In this document: piece by piece, positions 1-6,085 of the stretch
Numbering within the stretch: the first letter of the stretch is position 1
Layout of the letters: every line of letters starts with the position of its first letter
Source of the DNA: an uncultured Ruminococcus sp.
Lineage (GTDB): Bacteria > Bacillota > Clostridia > Oscillospirales > Ruminococcaceae
Assembly (NCBI GenBank): GCA_947174085.1
Contig: CAMWHN010000059.1
Span: 1 to 10,096 of the forward strand
Length of the DNA: 10,096 bases
Reading direction: 5' to 3'
Program-made: the position numbers and the translations under genes
Notes under the pieces: generated by a model
Seen by the model: only the letters and a program-made list of their open reading frames with translations
Databases searched by the model: none
What the model was told of the DNA's origin: nothing

Positions 1-2
1 AT

Positions 3-482
3 AAATATCTTAACAGATTATTAGAACAGTTTTATATTCAGTTAGATTATAATTTAATTACAGATAATTCTCATGCTTTAGATAATAATTATATTCAGAT
101 ACAGGCAATTAATTATCCAGATAGATTTGTACTTTCAGACGATTCTATGGAAAACGGCATTGTATATATTAGAAATTCCAGAAGTTTTCATCATTTGCCA
201 CAAGGAGAAAATACGCATTATGATTCTATGTTACAGACGTTTGAAACAGCAAGCGGTATGCAGTATGGAGGCATAGAAGATGACCCAGAAATTTATGAAG
301 AAGAAATATTACCTGTGATGATTTATTGCCGTGAAGAAGCAAGAAATAATGCTTGTCTGATTGCAATGGGAAGTTCAGATTTTATGCTAGACGAAAATTA
401 TGAAGATGCATTAGCAAAACCTGCACAAAATTGGTTATATAGTTCTATTGACTGGTTATATAGTTATCCTCGTATTCACTGA
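3..482 (+). CDS. Gldg-like ABC accessory protein, C-terminal fragment (5' end outside window)
   Basis: The reading frame is open from the first bases of the window and ends at TGA 480-482, so the gene starts upstream and only about 159 C-terminal residues are seen. An internal ATG at 147 has no Shine-Dalgarno site and the frame continues through it, so I do not take it as the start. The last third has a strand-like 'LIAMGSSDFML' followed about 20 residues later by 'NWLYSSIDWLYS'. This resembles the end of Gldg-type proteins (ABC-type uncharacterised transport domain), where a 'GDSDF' strand precedes 'NaxxWL'. Known family role: these periplasmic or extracellular subunits work with ABC transporters, sometimes in gliding or export. 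The assignment is by pattern only. No membrane segment is visible in this part. The gene is followed directly by a strong terminator and is the only plus-strand gene here. Confidence 0.5.
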   Translation, partial: KYLNRLLEQFYIQLDYNLITDNSHALDNNYIQIQAINYPDRFVLSDDSMENGIVYIRNSRSFHHLPQGENTHYDSMLQTFETASGMQYGGIEDDPEIYEEEILPVMIYCREEARNNACLIAMGSSDFMLDENYEDALAKPAQNWLYSSIDWLYSYPRIH

Positions 483-491
483 CAAAATAAC

Positions 492-521
492 GGCTCTGAA
501 ACAAATCAGAGCCATTTTTTT
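492..521 (+). terminator. Rho-independent terminator of the left-edge gene
   Basis: A perfect 8-bp stem (GGCTCTGA 492-499, TCAGAGCC 506-513) with a 6-nt loop is followed by a run of seven T at 515-521. It starts 10 nt after the stop codon of the plus-strand gene. The minus-strand dockerin gene ends at 541, and an A-rich stretch on the left side could let the same stem serve that transcript too, but the T-run is far better on the plus strand. Confidence 0.92.
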
Positions 522-540
522 ATTAAAATTTATTAAAATC

Positions 541-1881
541 TTATTCGGAAATTAATTCATTCCAATCCACGTCATGCCCTGCACCTTTCAAAGCAGAGTA
601 CTGCAATATTAACGAAGCATCAGAAGCATCTAATTTAGAACCGTCTTGCCCTGCATTTTGTGATTCACCATCAATATCGCCTAGAAAATACGCAAAATTT
701 TCTAAAATATTATCTGTATCATCTGTCAAAAAAAATACATTGCCTGCACCATGTTCCGCAGAATATGTTAAAATAACAGACGCATCTTCTGCATTGACTT
801 CGCCATCACGATTAACATCGCCTTTTTGTCCAATATAATATTTCAAAGACGCTTGTTCACCGGAGCTGTTTTCTACAGGTAATCCGGCAAATGTCAAATT
901 ATTTTCATAAATAACAGGTTTTCCAATAGAAATAATTTCCGGACTTCCAGCCGAGAATGTTTCTAATAAATCAGAAACATCTTTTGTAAATTCATCACCA
1001 CCATAATAAAAATTAATTTCTGTTGCAAAGTCCTGTACAGAAAAATCAGTTGTATCATGCGCATATCGAAAACAATTCATAGCGTTTGCTTCTGTAAATT
1101 CTGTCTGAATTACTGGATTTGTTTCAGAAATTACAATTTCAAGTGGTTTCAGCGTTGGTACAAGACTATGATAAATGCTGATATATTTTCCTTCATGTTC
1201 TTCATCTGGAATACTATCATCACTTGTTAGATACGTTGCTCCTGAAATAAATTCATCTTTTGTAACAAAATTAATTGCATAAATACCGGATTCTGTTTCT
1301 GGCGCAATTTGAATATCAAAATCTATAAAACTTAATTCATCAGAACTGCTTCCAAAAAAGTCTGCTGACCAAGTTTCTTTATTTTTTAAATCATATAGCC
1401 AATTCGCACTAAAAAGCGTTTCTTGTATAATTGCCTCAAAATGATAAATTCCGTGTTCATAACGATTCATGCTGTTAATTCTGCCAAAACAAAATGGCTT
1501 AAATCTAGTAGAAAAGCTTGTGCCGTCAGATAATATAAAATCCTGTGCTTCAGCATATGCATAAGACATTGGACTTTGGAACGTTTCTTTTTGAAATATA
1601 ATATTTTCATTTTCAGATTGCAGAACAGCAGAAATATAAGCCAAATCTGCATAATCTGCTTCAATATACATGCCTGCATGTATTGTTGTACCATTTTTGG
1701 CATCTTCTGGACTGATATAAATTTTATTTAAATTTGTTTCTGGAATATAACCGCCTTCCATGGCACGCAAACTAAATGTAATTTCATCTGCGCTGTTATA
1801 AGCACTATGTACAGGAATTGCATTTGTCAAACCAGATAAACACAATGCAATTGCAGAAACTTTAAGAATCAATTTTTTCAT
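541..1881 (-). CDS. Secreted dockerin-containing protein
   Basis: The 446-residue protein starts with a Sec signal peptide: two lysines, a hydrophobic core and a likely cleavage near residue 27 (VHSA). Residues about 30-240 look like a beta-sandwich. The piece 'FDIQIAPETESGIYAINFV' resembles the end of cohesin-like carbohydrate-system modules, but I cannot assign it firmly. Residues about 351-446 form a type I dockerin: the first repeat 'GDVNRDGEVNAEDASVIL' has a canonical calcium loop (D, N, D, G, D), and the second starts at 'GDIDG' and ends 'LDASDASLILQYSALKGAG'. Dockerins bind cohesins on scaffoldins, so the protein is probably displayed in or near a cellulosome-like complex. No catalytic domain is visible. 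The ATG is the only reasonable start because a stop codon lies six codons upstream, yet there is no clear Shine-Dalgarno site before it. Directly upstream is a large structured RNA region that may be its leader. Confidence 0.88.
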   Translation of the reverse strand: MKKLILKVSAIALCLSGLTNAIPVHSAYNSADEITFSLRAMEGGYIPETNLNKIYISPEDAKNGTTIHAGMYIEADYADLAYISAVLQSENENIIFQKETFQSPMSYAYAEAQDFILSDGTSFSTRFKPFCFGRINSMNRYEHGIYHFEAIIQETLFSANWLYDLKNKETWSADFFGSSSDELSFIDFDIQIAPETESGIYAINFVTKDEFISGATYLTSDDSIPDEEHEGKYISIYHSLVPTLKPLEIVISETNPVIQTEFTEANAMNCFRYAHDTTDFSVQDFATEINFYYGGDEFTKDVSDLLETFSAGSPEIISIGKPVIYENNLTFAGLPVENSSGEQASLKYYIGQKGDVNRDGEVNAEDASVILTYSAEHGAGNVFFLTDDTDNILENFAYFLGDIDGESQNAGQDGSKLDASDASLILQYSALKGAGHDVDWNELISE

Positions 1882-1933
1882 AGAAATAACATACCGTTAC
1901 TGAAAACTTATAAAAAGCTATCAATAAGCCTTT
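1881..1933 (-). promoter_or_regulatory. Possible attenuator or translation-control segment before the dockerin gene
   Basis: On the minus strand, AAAGGC (plus 1928-1933) can pair with GCTTTT (plus 1913-1918), giving a 6-bp hairpin with one G.U pair that runs into a T-rich stretch, like a weak terminator. The same T-rich stretch (plus 1908-1917) is also the 3' strand of the proposed closing helix of the upstream RNA, so the two structures exclude each other. The segment TCAGTAAC (minus strand, plus 1896-1903), 14 nt before the ATG, can pair with GTTACTGA inside the RNA. This is inference from complementarity only. Confidence 0.35.
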
Positions 1934-2315
1934 ATGTTTCATTCCTTGTTCATCGTGTCCATTTTCAATAGGATTGCTCCTCATCTACTCATGTTGGCGT
2001 GACACTCCAAAGGCGTAAATTCCCCGCTAACGTACGGGTACACACGATAAACACCATACCCGTGGCTGAATATCGTGTCAGTAACATTTTCCTTTCTTAC
2101 TGATTTGCCAAAATAATTTTGCTTGGTTTTCGCATGATCATTATACGACGGCAGTCCCCGTTCAAGCTGTTTTTCAACAGACAGTGCGACGTCTTATGGA
2201 CTACTAGGTGAAGCGCCGACCTTTACTTTTCAAAGGATTTAAATGTTTTAACATCTTTTTATAATTTCCTTTTAACTGTTATCAACCTCTTTTTTGAAAT
2301 TTTTTCAAATATATT
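1908..2315 (-). ncRNA. Large structured RNA candidate, class not recognised
   Basis: About 400 nt without a protein frame, richer in G+C than the flanks, is transcribed from a consensus promoter with predicted start near 2315. Complementary segments, in plus coordinates: closing helix 2255-2264 with 1908-1917 (10 bp); hairpin near the 5' end 2303-2309/2293-2299 (7 bp); 2232-2236/2220-2224 (5 bp); 2176-2180/2167-2171 (5 bp capped by a GAAA tetraloop); 2163-2167/2121-2125 (5 bp); 2097-2103/2078-2084 (7 bp); 2071-2078/2042-2049 (8 bp) crossed by 2057-2063/2034-2040 (7 bp), an H-type pseudoknot. I looked for hallmarks of RNase P, tmRNA, SRP RNA, T-box leaders and common riboswitches and found none. 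Large RNAs of the raiA, ROOL, OLE or GOLLD kind remain possible because I cannot compare them here. It may act as a free RNA or as the dockerin leader. Confidence 0.68.
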
Positions 2316-2321
2316 TTTTTT

Positions 2322-2350
2322 ATTATAGCACGAAAAAAAAGCATTGTCAA
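2322..2350 (-). promoter_or_regulatory. Consensus sigma-A promoter of the structured RNA
   Basis: On the minus strand TTGACA (plus 2345-2350), a 17-nt spacer and TATAAT (plus 2322-2327) match the housekeeping consensus exactly. A TG at -15/-14 (TGC before the -10) adds an extended -10 element. The predicted transcription start is near 2315, just ahead of a 7-bp hairpin. A T-run fills much of the spacer. This strength suits an abundant RNA. Confidence 0.9.
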
Positions 2351-2511
2351 GGTCAAAAATATTTCCAAAATCAATAATAATCAATCATATTAAATATTAG
2401 CTTTTCATAATTTCTTGCTTGCTGTTCGATACAAACCATAATGCACACATGTTCCGCTGAATGCATATTTTTTAGAAAATTTCAGTTATATAGTTATTAT
2501 ATTAAGTATCT
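2351..2511. other. AT-rich gap after the rib operon, nothing recognised
   Basis: This stretch lies between the stop of the alpha/beta hydrolase and the -35 box of the RNA promoter. It is strongly AT-rich and holds no convincing gene, promoter or terminator. The only dyad seen (ATGCA 2441-2445 with TGCAT 2462-2466) has a 16-nt loop and no T-run, so the end of the rib operon transcript is not evident. Confidence 0.6.
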
Positions 2512-3378
2512 TTATTTTTTTAAAAATGCCTTAAATGTATTAGCCATTTCATGGGGAATCAAAGCATACATCATATGTCCCTGTTCAGATAAATGCACTT
2601 CACCGCCACATTGTTTGGCATAAGCAATACCGGCATCTTGCCATGTAATAGATTTTACAGGAGATTTTAAATTACTAATATAAAAACAAGCCGGACATTT
2701 TAAAATACCAGTATTATCTGTTTTGATAGCATTTTCTGTCATGAGTAATGCTTCTTCTGAAATTTCCTGATTTAATAAATTTTTATAAAAAAGCTCCTGA
2801 TATAAAGCTTTTTCTTCATCAGTTAATTCATTTCCTGTCATTAATCCAGACGCATTAATTGTTTTATTTTTTAGAAGCTTTGCAAGTAATCCACGCTTTG
2901 CAACAACAGAGAGAATTTTCCGTTGTTGCATAACCATTTTTTCTTTTTGCGTTTCAGGAATTTCTTTTGCCTGTGCAAGTGCCATGTTAGGAAATCCCAT
3001 GTCAATGCCAAGAATTGCTTTTACTTCTTCAGGATAAGTATTTGCCCAATAAATCGCTTCAAATCCTGAATAAGAATGCGGTGCTAATACATAGGGCGGA
3101 TTAATTCCAGCTAATAACAAAGCTTTCCGGCTTTCTGCTACAAGATTTTCAACTGTTCGTTTTGTTGTCATAGAACCACTAAAGCCATACCCTGCTTTTT
3201 CAACAACAGCTATTTTATATTCATCTGACATTCTGTGATAAATCGGCTTATATTCCAATACTGGAGATGTGACACCTGAACCAGACATGAAAATAATTGT
3301 TAATTCGCTATTTTTTCCTTCACTATAAACATTCAAAAAAGTGTTATTCACTTTTACTTTATTTTCATAATTCATCAT
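2512..3378 (-). CDS. Alpha/beta hydrolase
   Basis: A 288-residue cytoplasmic protein with the alpha/beta-hydrolase pattern. The oxyanion-side strand region is 'FMSGSGV' (about 30-36), followed by 'EKAGYGFSG' (60-68), and the nucleophile elbow 'APHSYSGFEAIYWA' has the likely nucleophile Ser102. The usual G-H-S-x-G elbow is changed to P-H-S-Y-S. The general base is probably His268 in 'EQGHMMYALIP'. I see no Asp in the usual place before it ('CFYISNLKS'); Asp126 in 'LGIDMGFP', at the end of the next strand, could be the acid instead. That is inference. The substrate is unknown. Two ATGs lie in tandem; AGGAG of the Shine-Dalgarno is 5 nt from the first and 8 nt from the second, so translation may start one codon later. 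It follows the methyltransferase by 18 nt and is probably the last gene of the rib operon. Confidence 0.85.
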   Translation of the reverse strand: MMNYENKVKVNNTFLNVYSEGKNSELTIIFMSGSGVTSPVLEYKPIYHRMSDEYKIAVVEKAGYGFSGSMTTKRTVENLVAESRKALLLAGINPPYVLAPHSYSGFEAIYWANTYPEEVKAILGIDMGFPNMALAQAKEIPETQKEKMVMQQRKILSVVAKRGLLAKLLKNKTINASGLMTGNELTDEEKALYQELFYKNLLNQEISEEALLMTENAIKTDNTGILKCPACFYISNLKSPVKSITWQDAGIAYAKQCGGEVHLSEQGHMMYALIPHEMANTFKAFLKK

Positions 3379-3396
3379 AATTTCTCTCCTTTCATA

Positions 3397-4197
3397 CTAT
3401 TTTTTTCGACCTGCAATGATAACATGGTTACTCATACCAATAATTGACTTTTCTTTACAAACTGATAAATGATAATCTGCCCATATCTTAAACTGTTCCT
3501 CATTCCAATTATCAGCCGTATTACATAACATAGGCAATAATCCATCTTGTGCAAAATGTAATAATACTTCAATAGAATATTCTTGATATAGCTTTTCCAT
3601 TTCTTCATAAGATGAATAATAAGTATCTGTCCAAAAGCACTTAGGGTCGTTATGTTTTAATACTCCGGTTTCTTTTATTTGCTTTAACAGATTATTATCT
3701 AAATAATTTGTATCATGTAATGCAATCATTTGATTAAGATATAATCTTGGAATATATGCCATGATTAATATTCCTCCAGTTTTAAGCACTCTAAGCGATT
3801 CTGTTAAGCATTTCATTCTTTGAGATTCATCAATCAAATGATACATTGCACCCATGTTCAGTACAATATCAAACGTTTCATCTGAAAAGCAACTCATATC
3901 CGTTGCATCTAATACTTGTGTATTTATATAATATGGTTTATGTTTCAGTTTTTCTCTCATATATGCAACATGTCGGGGAGTAATATCTGTTGCAGTCACT
4001 TGATGACCCTGCTCAGCAAAATAAAACGCATAGACTCCAGTACCAGATGCACAATCTAAAATAGCAGATTTCTTTTCAATTAAGGCATCTAACATCTTTA
4101 TTGTTGTAACTAGTTCTATTTTTCTCGCATTGTTTGTTGATAGCCTGTCCTCTTCCCGATAGTTTTCATAGTATTTTACAACTTCATTTTGATTCAT
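3397..4197 (-). CDS. Class I SAM-dependent methyltransferase
   Basis: A 266-residue Rossmann-fold methyltransferase. Motif I is 'ILDCASGTGVYAF' (46-58), the acidic end of strand beta2 is Asp71 in 'TATDIT', a third binding position is 'VLDATDM' (95-101), and motif IV is 'DIVLNMGAMYHL' (110-121). This fits the Methyltransf_11/25 group, which methylates small molecules or tRNA; the substrate cannot be read from sequence. The frame can be extended to a TTG at 4221, but the ATG at 4197 has GGAG 9 nt upstream, so I chose it. It overlaps the end of ribBA by 14 nt, pointing to translational coupling and shared FMN-riboswitch control. A link to flavin or pterin metabolism is suggested by position only. 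Confidence 0.85.
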   Translation of the reverse strand: MNQNEVVKYYENYREEDRLSTNNARKIELVTTIKMLDALIEKKSAILDCASGTGVYAFYFAEQGHQVTATDITPRHVAYMREKLKHKPYYINTQVLDATDMSCFSDETFDIVLNMGAMYHLIDESQRMKCLTESLRVLKTGGILIMAYIPRLYLNQMIALHDTNYLDNNLLKQIKETGVLKHNDPKCFWTDTYYSSYEEMEKLYQEYSIEVLLHFAQDGLLPMLCNTADNWNEEQFKIWADYHLSVCKEKSIIGMSNHVIIAGRKK

Positions 4198-5407
4198 TTG
4201 ATTTATCTCCACAAATTTCAATTAAATGTCCCATTTTTTGCTGTTTTGTTCTAAGATAATATAAATTTTCCTTTTTAGGAGCAATTTCAATTGCCTCACG
4301 ACTGATAATTTTAATTCCATACTCTGATAAATCAGAAATTTTATCAGGATTATTTGTCATAATCCTTAATTCTGTTGCGCCTAAATCTTTCAGAATCTGT
4401 GCGCCCTCACTGTAATCACGCAAATCTGGTGCGAAGCCTAATTCTACATTAGCTTCCACAGTATCACGTCCGTGTTCCTGCAAATCATAAGCTTTGATTT
4501 TATTTAATAAGCCAATGCCACGTCCCTCTTGTCTTAAATAAACTAAAATACCACGTTGTTCTTTGGCAATTCGTTTTAAAGATTCTTCTAACTGCTGACC
4601 GCAATCACAGCGACAAGAGCCGAATACATCACCTGTTAAACATTCCGAATGTACACGACAAAGTACAGGATTTCCGTCCGCAACATTGCCCATGACAAGT
4701 GCAATATGTTCACGACCAGTAATTTGATTTTGATAGCCATGAATGATAAAATTTCCGTATTTTGTCGGCAAATTTGCACTAGAAACATGTTGCATAAAAT
4801 TATCATGTAATCTGCGATATTTCTGCAATTCTTTAATAGTTGTCAGAACCAGATGATATTTTTCAGCAAAGGCAATTAATTCTGTTGTACGCATCATAGT
4901 ACCATCTTCAGCCATGATTTCACAGCATAAACCGCATTGTTCTAATCCGGCAAGTCGCATAAAATCAACAGTTGCTTCTGTATGTCCATTGCGTTCTAAT
5001 ACACCGCCGGCTTTTGCTTCTAATGGAAACATATGCCCCGGACGTCTGAAATCTGCCGGACGTGCATTTTTTTCCACACACATTCTAGCCGTATAGCCAC
5101 GTTCTTCAGCGGAAATACCTGTTGTAGTATTCACATGGTCAATAGATTCTGTAAACGCTGTACAATGATTATCTGTATTATTTGCGACCATTTGATGTAA
5201 GCCTAATTTCTGAATATAGGCATGTGACATTGGCATACAAATTAAGCCTTTCGCCTGACTTGCCATAAAATTAACATTCTCTGTTGTTGCGAATTGTCCG
5301 GCACAAATTAAATCTCCCTCATTTTCTCTGTCTGGGTCGTCAATTACAACAATTAATTTTCCTGCTTTGAGAGCTTCTAAAGCTTCCGGAATAGTATTTA
5401 TTTTCAT
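4184..5407 (-). CDS. ribBA: Bifunctional 3,4-dihydroxy-2-butanone-4-phosphate synthase / GTP cyclohydrolase II
   Basis: A 407-residue cytoplasmic two-domain enzyme supplying both entry precursors of riboflavin. Residues about 1-200 are the DHBP synthase, which turns ribulose 5-phosphate into the four-carbon unit: 'DDPDRENEGDL' metal/substrate loop, 'TTGISAEER', 'RRPGHMFPL' and 'GHTEATVDFMRLAG' are present. Residues about 205-400 are GTP cyclohydrolase II, which opens GTP: zinc site 'SECLTGDVFGSCRCDCG' with its cysteines, then 'LRQEGRGIGL' and 'TNNPDKI'. Length is normal for RibBA. The frame runs upstream to 5539, but the ATG at 5407 has AGGAG 8 nt before it and begins at the expected family N-terminus 'MKINTIPEAL'. 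It follows ribE by 22 nt and its 3' end overlaps the methyltransferase. Confidence 0.97.
   Translation of the reverse strand: MKINTIPEALEALKAGKLIVVIDDPDRENEGDLICAGQFATTENVNFMASQAKGLICMPMSHAYIQKLGLHQMVANNTDNHCTAFTESIDHVNTTTGISAEERGYTARMCVEKNARPADFRRPGHMFPLEAKAGGVLERNGHTEATVDFMRLAGLEQCGLCCEIMAEDGTMMRTTELIAFAEKYHLVLTTIKELQKYRRLHDNFMQHVSSANLPTKYGNFIIHGYQNQITGREHIALVMGNVADGNPVLCRVHSECLTGDVFGSCRCDCGQQLEESLKRIAKEQRGILVYLRQEGRGIGLLNKIKAYDLQEHGRDTVEANVELGFAPDLRDYSEGAQILKDLGATELRIMTNNPDKISDLSEYGIKIISREAIEIAPKKENLYYLRTKQQKMGHLIEICGDKSNESK
4207..4210 (-). promoter_or_regulatory. Shine-Dalgarno site that fixes the methyltransferase start
   Basis: GGAG on the minus strand lies 9 nt before the ATG at 4197 and inside the ribBA coding end. 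The alternative TTG at 4221 lies upstream of this site and has no site of its own, so the ATG is preferred. Confidence 0.6.
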
Positions 5408-5415
5408 ATAAAAAA

Positions 5416-5420
5416 CTCCT
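5416..5420 (-). promoter_or_regulatory. Shine-Dalgarno site that fixes the ribBA start
   Basis: AGGAG on the minus strand, 8 nt before the ATG at 5407. It shows that the in-frame extension up to 5539, which would overlap ribE by more than 100 nt, is not the real start. Confidence 0.85.
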
Positions 5421-5429
5421 TGTTTAAAA

Positions 5430-6083
5430 TTATAGATAGCCATGTTGGGCAAGAAATTTTTCAGAAATATTAGAATCAGAAATATGATTAATTTTCTGAA
5501 AATTACAAAATTTCTCAATATATTTTGCAATGACATCACATTCTAAATTTACGATATCGCCAATTTTTTTAGACAAAAGCGTTGTTTGTTGCCTTGTATG
5601 CGGAATCACGGAAACAGAAAAATCTTGTTCTGAAATTTTCGCAATGGTCAAGCTAATGCCATCAATTGTGATAGAACCTTTTAAAATCATATAATTTAAT
5701 AATTCAGGCTTTGCAGAGATTTTCACCCAAATGGCATTATTTTCTTTTGTAAAATTTATAATTTTGCCTGTGCCGTCAATATGTCCGGAAACAATATGTC
5801 CACCGAAACGCCCATTTACTGACATGGCACGTTCTAAATTAACAAGACTACCAGAAGATAATTTGCCTAGATTTGTTCTGCGTAACGTCTCTGGCATGAC
5901 ATCAGCAGAAAAGCAAGTATTATCAAATTTACAAACTGTTAGGCATGTGCCATTAACAGCAATGCTATCGCCTATATGCATATCTGATAAAATAAACTTT
6001 GCTGAAATTGTTAATATACAAGTATCAGCTCCTGTTTGGATTTTTTTTAATTTTCCGATTTCTTCAATTATACCTGTGAACAC
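5430..6083 (-). CDS. ribE: Riboflavin synthase, alpha subunit
   Basis: A 217-residue enzyme that dismutates two molecules of 6,7-dimethyl-8-ribityllumazine into riboflavin and the pyrimidine that returns to the pathway. It is built from two lumazine-binding barrels. The first begins 'MFTGIIEEIGKL' and carries 'IAVNGTCLTV' (41-50); the second begins 'GGHIVSGHIDGTGKI' (94-108) and carries 'GSITIDGISLTI' (136-147). Length is typical of the family. The start is GTG, supported by GGAGG about 8 nt upstream within the end of ribD and by the family's N-terminus MFTGI. Only 2 nt separate the ribD stop from this start, so the two are probably coupled in translation. Some nomenclatures call this gene ribC or ribB. 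Confidence 0.96.
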   Translation of the reverse strand: MFTGIIEEIGKLKKIQTGADTCILTISAKFILSDMHIGDSIAVNGTCLTVCKFDNTCFSADVMPETLRRTNLGKLSSGSLVNLERAMSVNGRFGGHIVSGHIDGTGKIINFTKENNAIWVKISAKPELLNYMILKGSITIDGISLTIAKISEQDFSVSVIPHTRQQTTLLSKKIGDIVNLECDVIAKYIEKFCNFQKINHISDSNISEKFLAQHGYL

Positions 6084-6085
6084 GA

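Noticed and set aside
1908..2264. RNase P RNA, tmRNA, SRP RNA or a group I/II intron as identity of the large RNA
   Set aside because: No GAGGAAAGTCC-type core, no tRNA-like ends or tag frame, no SRP Alu/GGAA core, and no intron end motifs or domain V were found.
2441..2466. Terminator of the rib operon
   Set aside because: ATGCA/TGCAT is only 5 bp with a 16-nt loop and no T-run on the minus strand.
2441..2623. Short plus-strand open frame near the hydrolase 3' end
   Set aside because: No Shine-Dalgarno, mostly antisense to the hydrolase gene and no recognisable content.
4198..4221. TTG start of the methyltransferase
   Set aside because: The ATG at 4197 has a Shine-Dalgarno at 9 nt; the TTG has none.
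5408..5539. N-terminal extension of ribBA
   Set aside because: It overlaps ribE by over 100 nt, has no family similarity and is contradicted by the AGGAG at 5416-5420.
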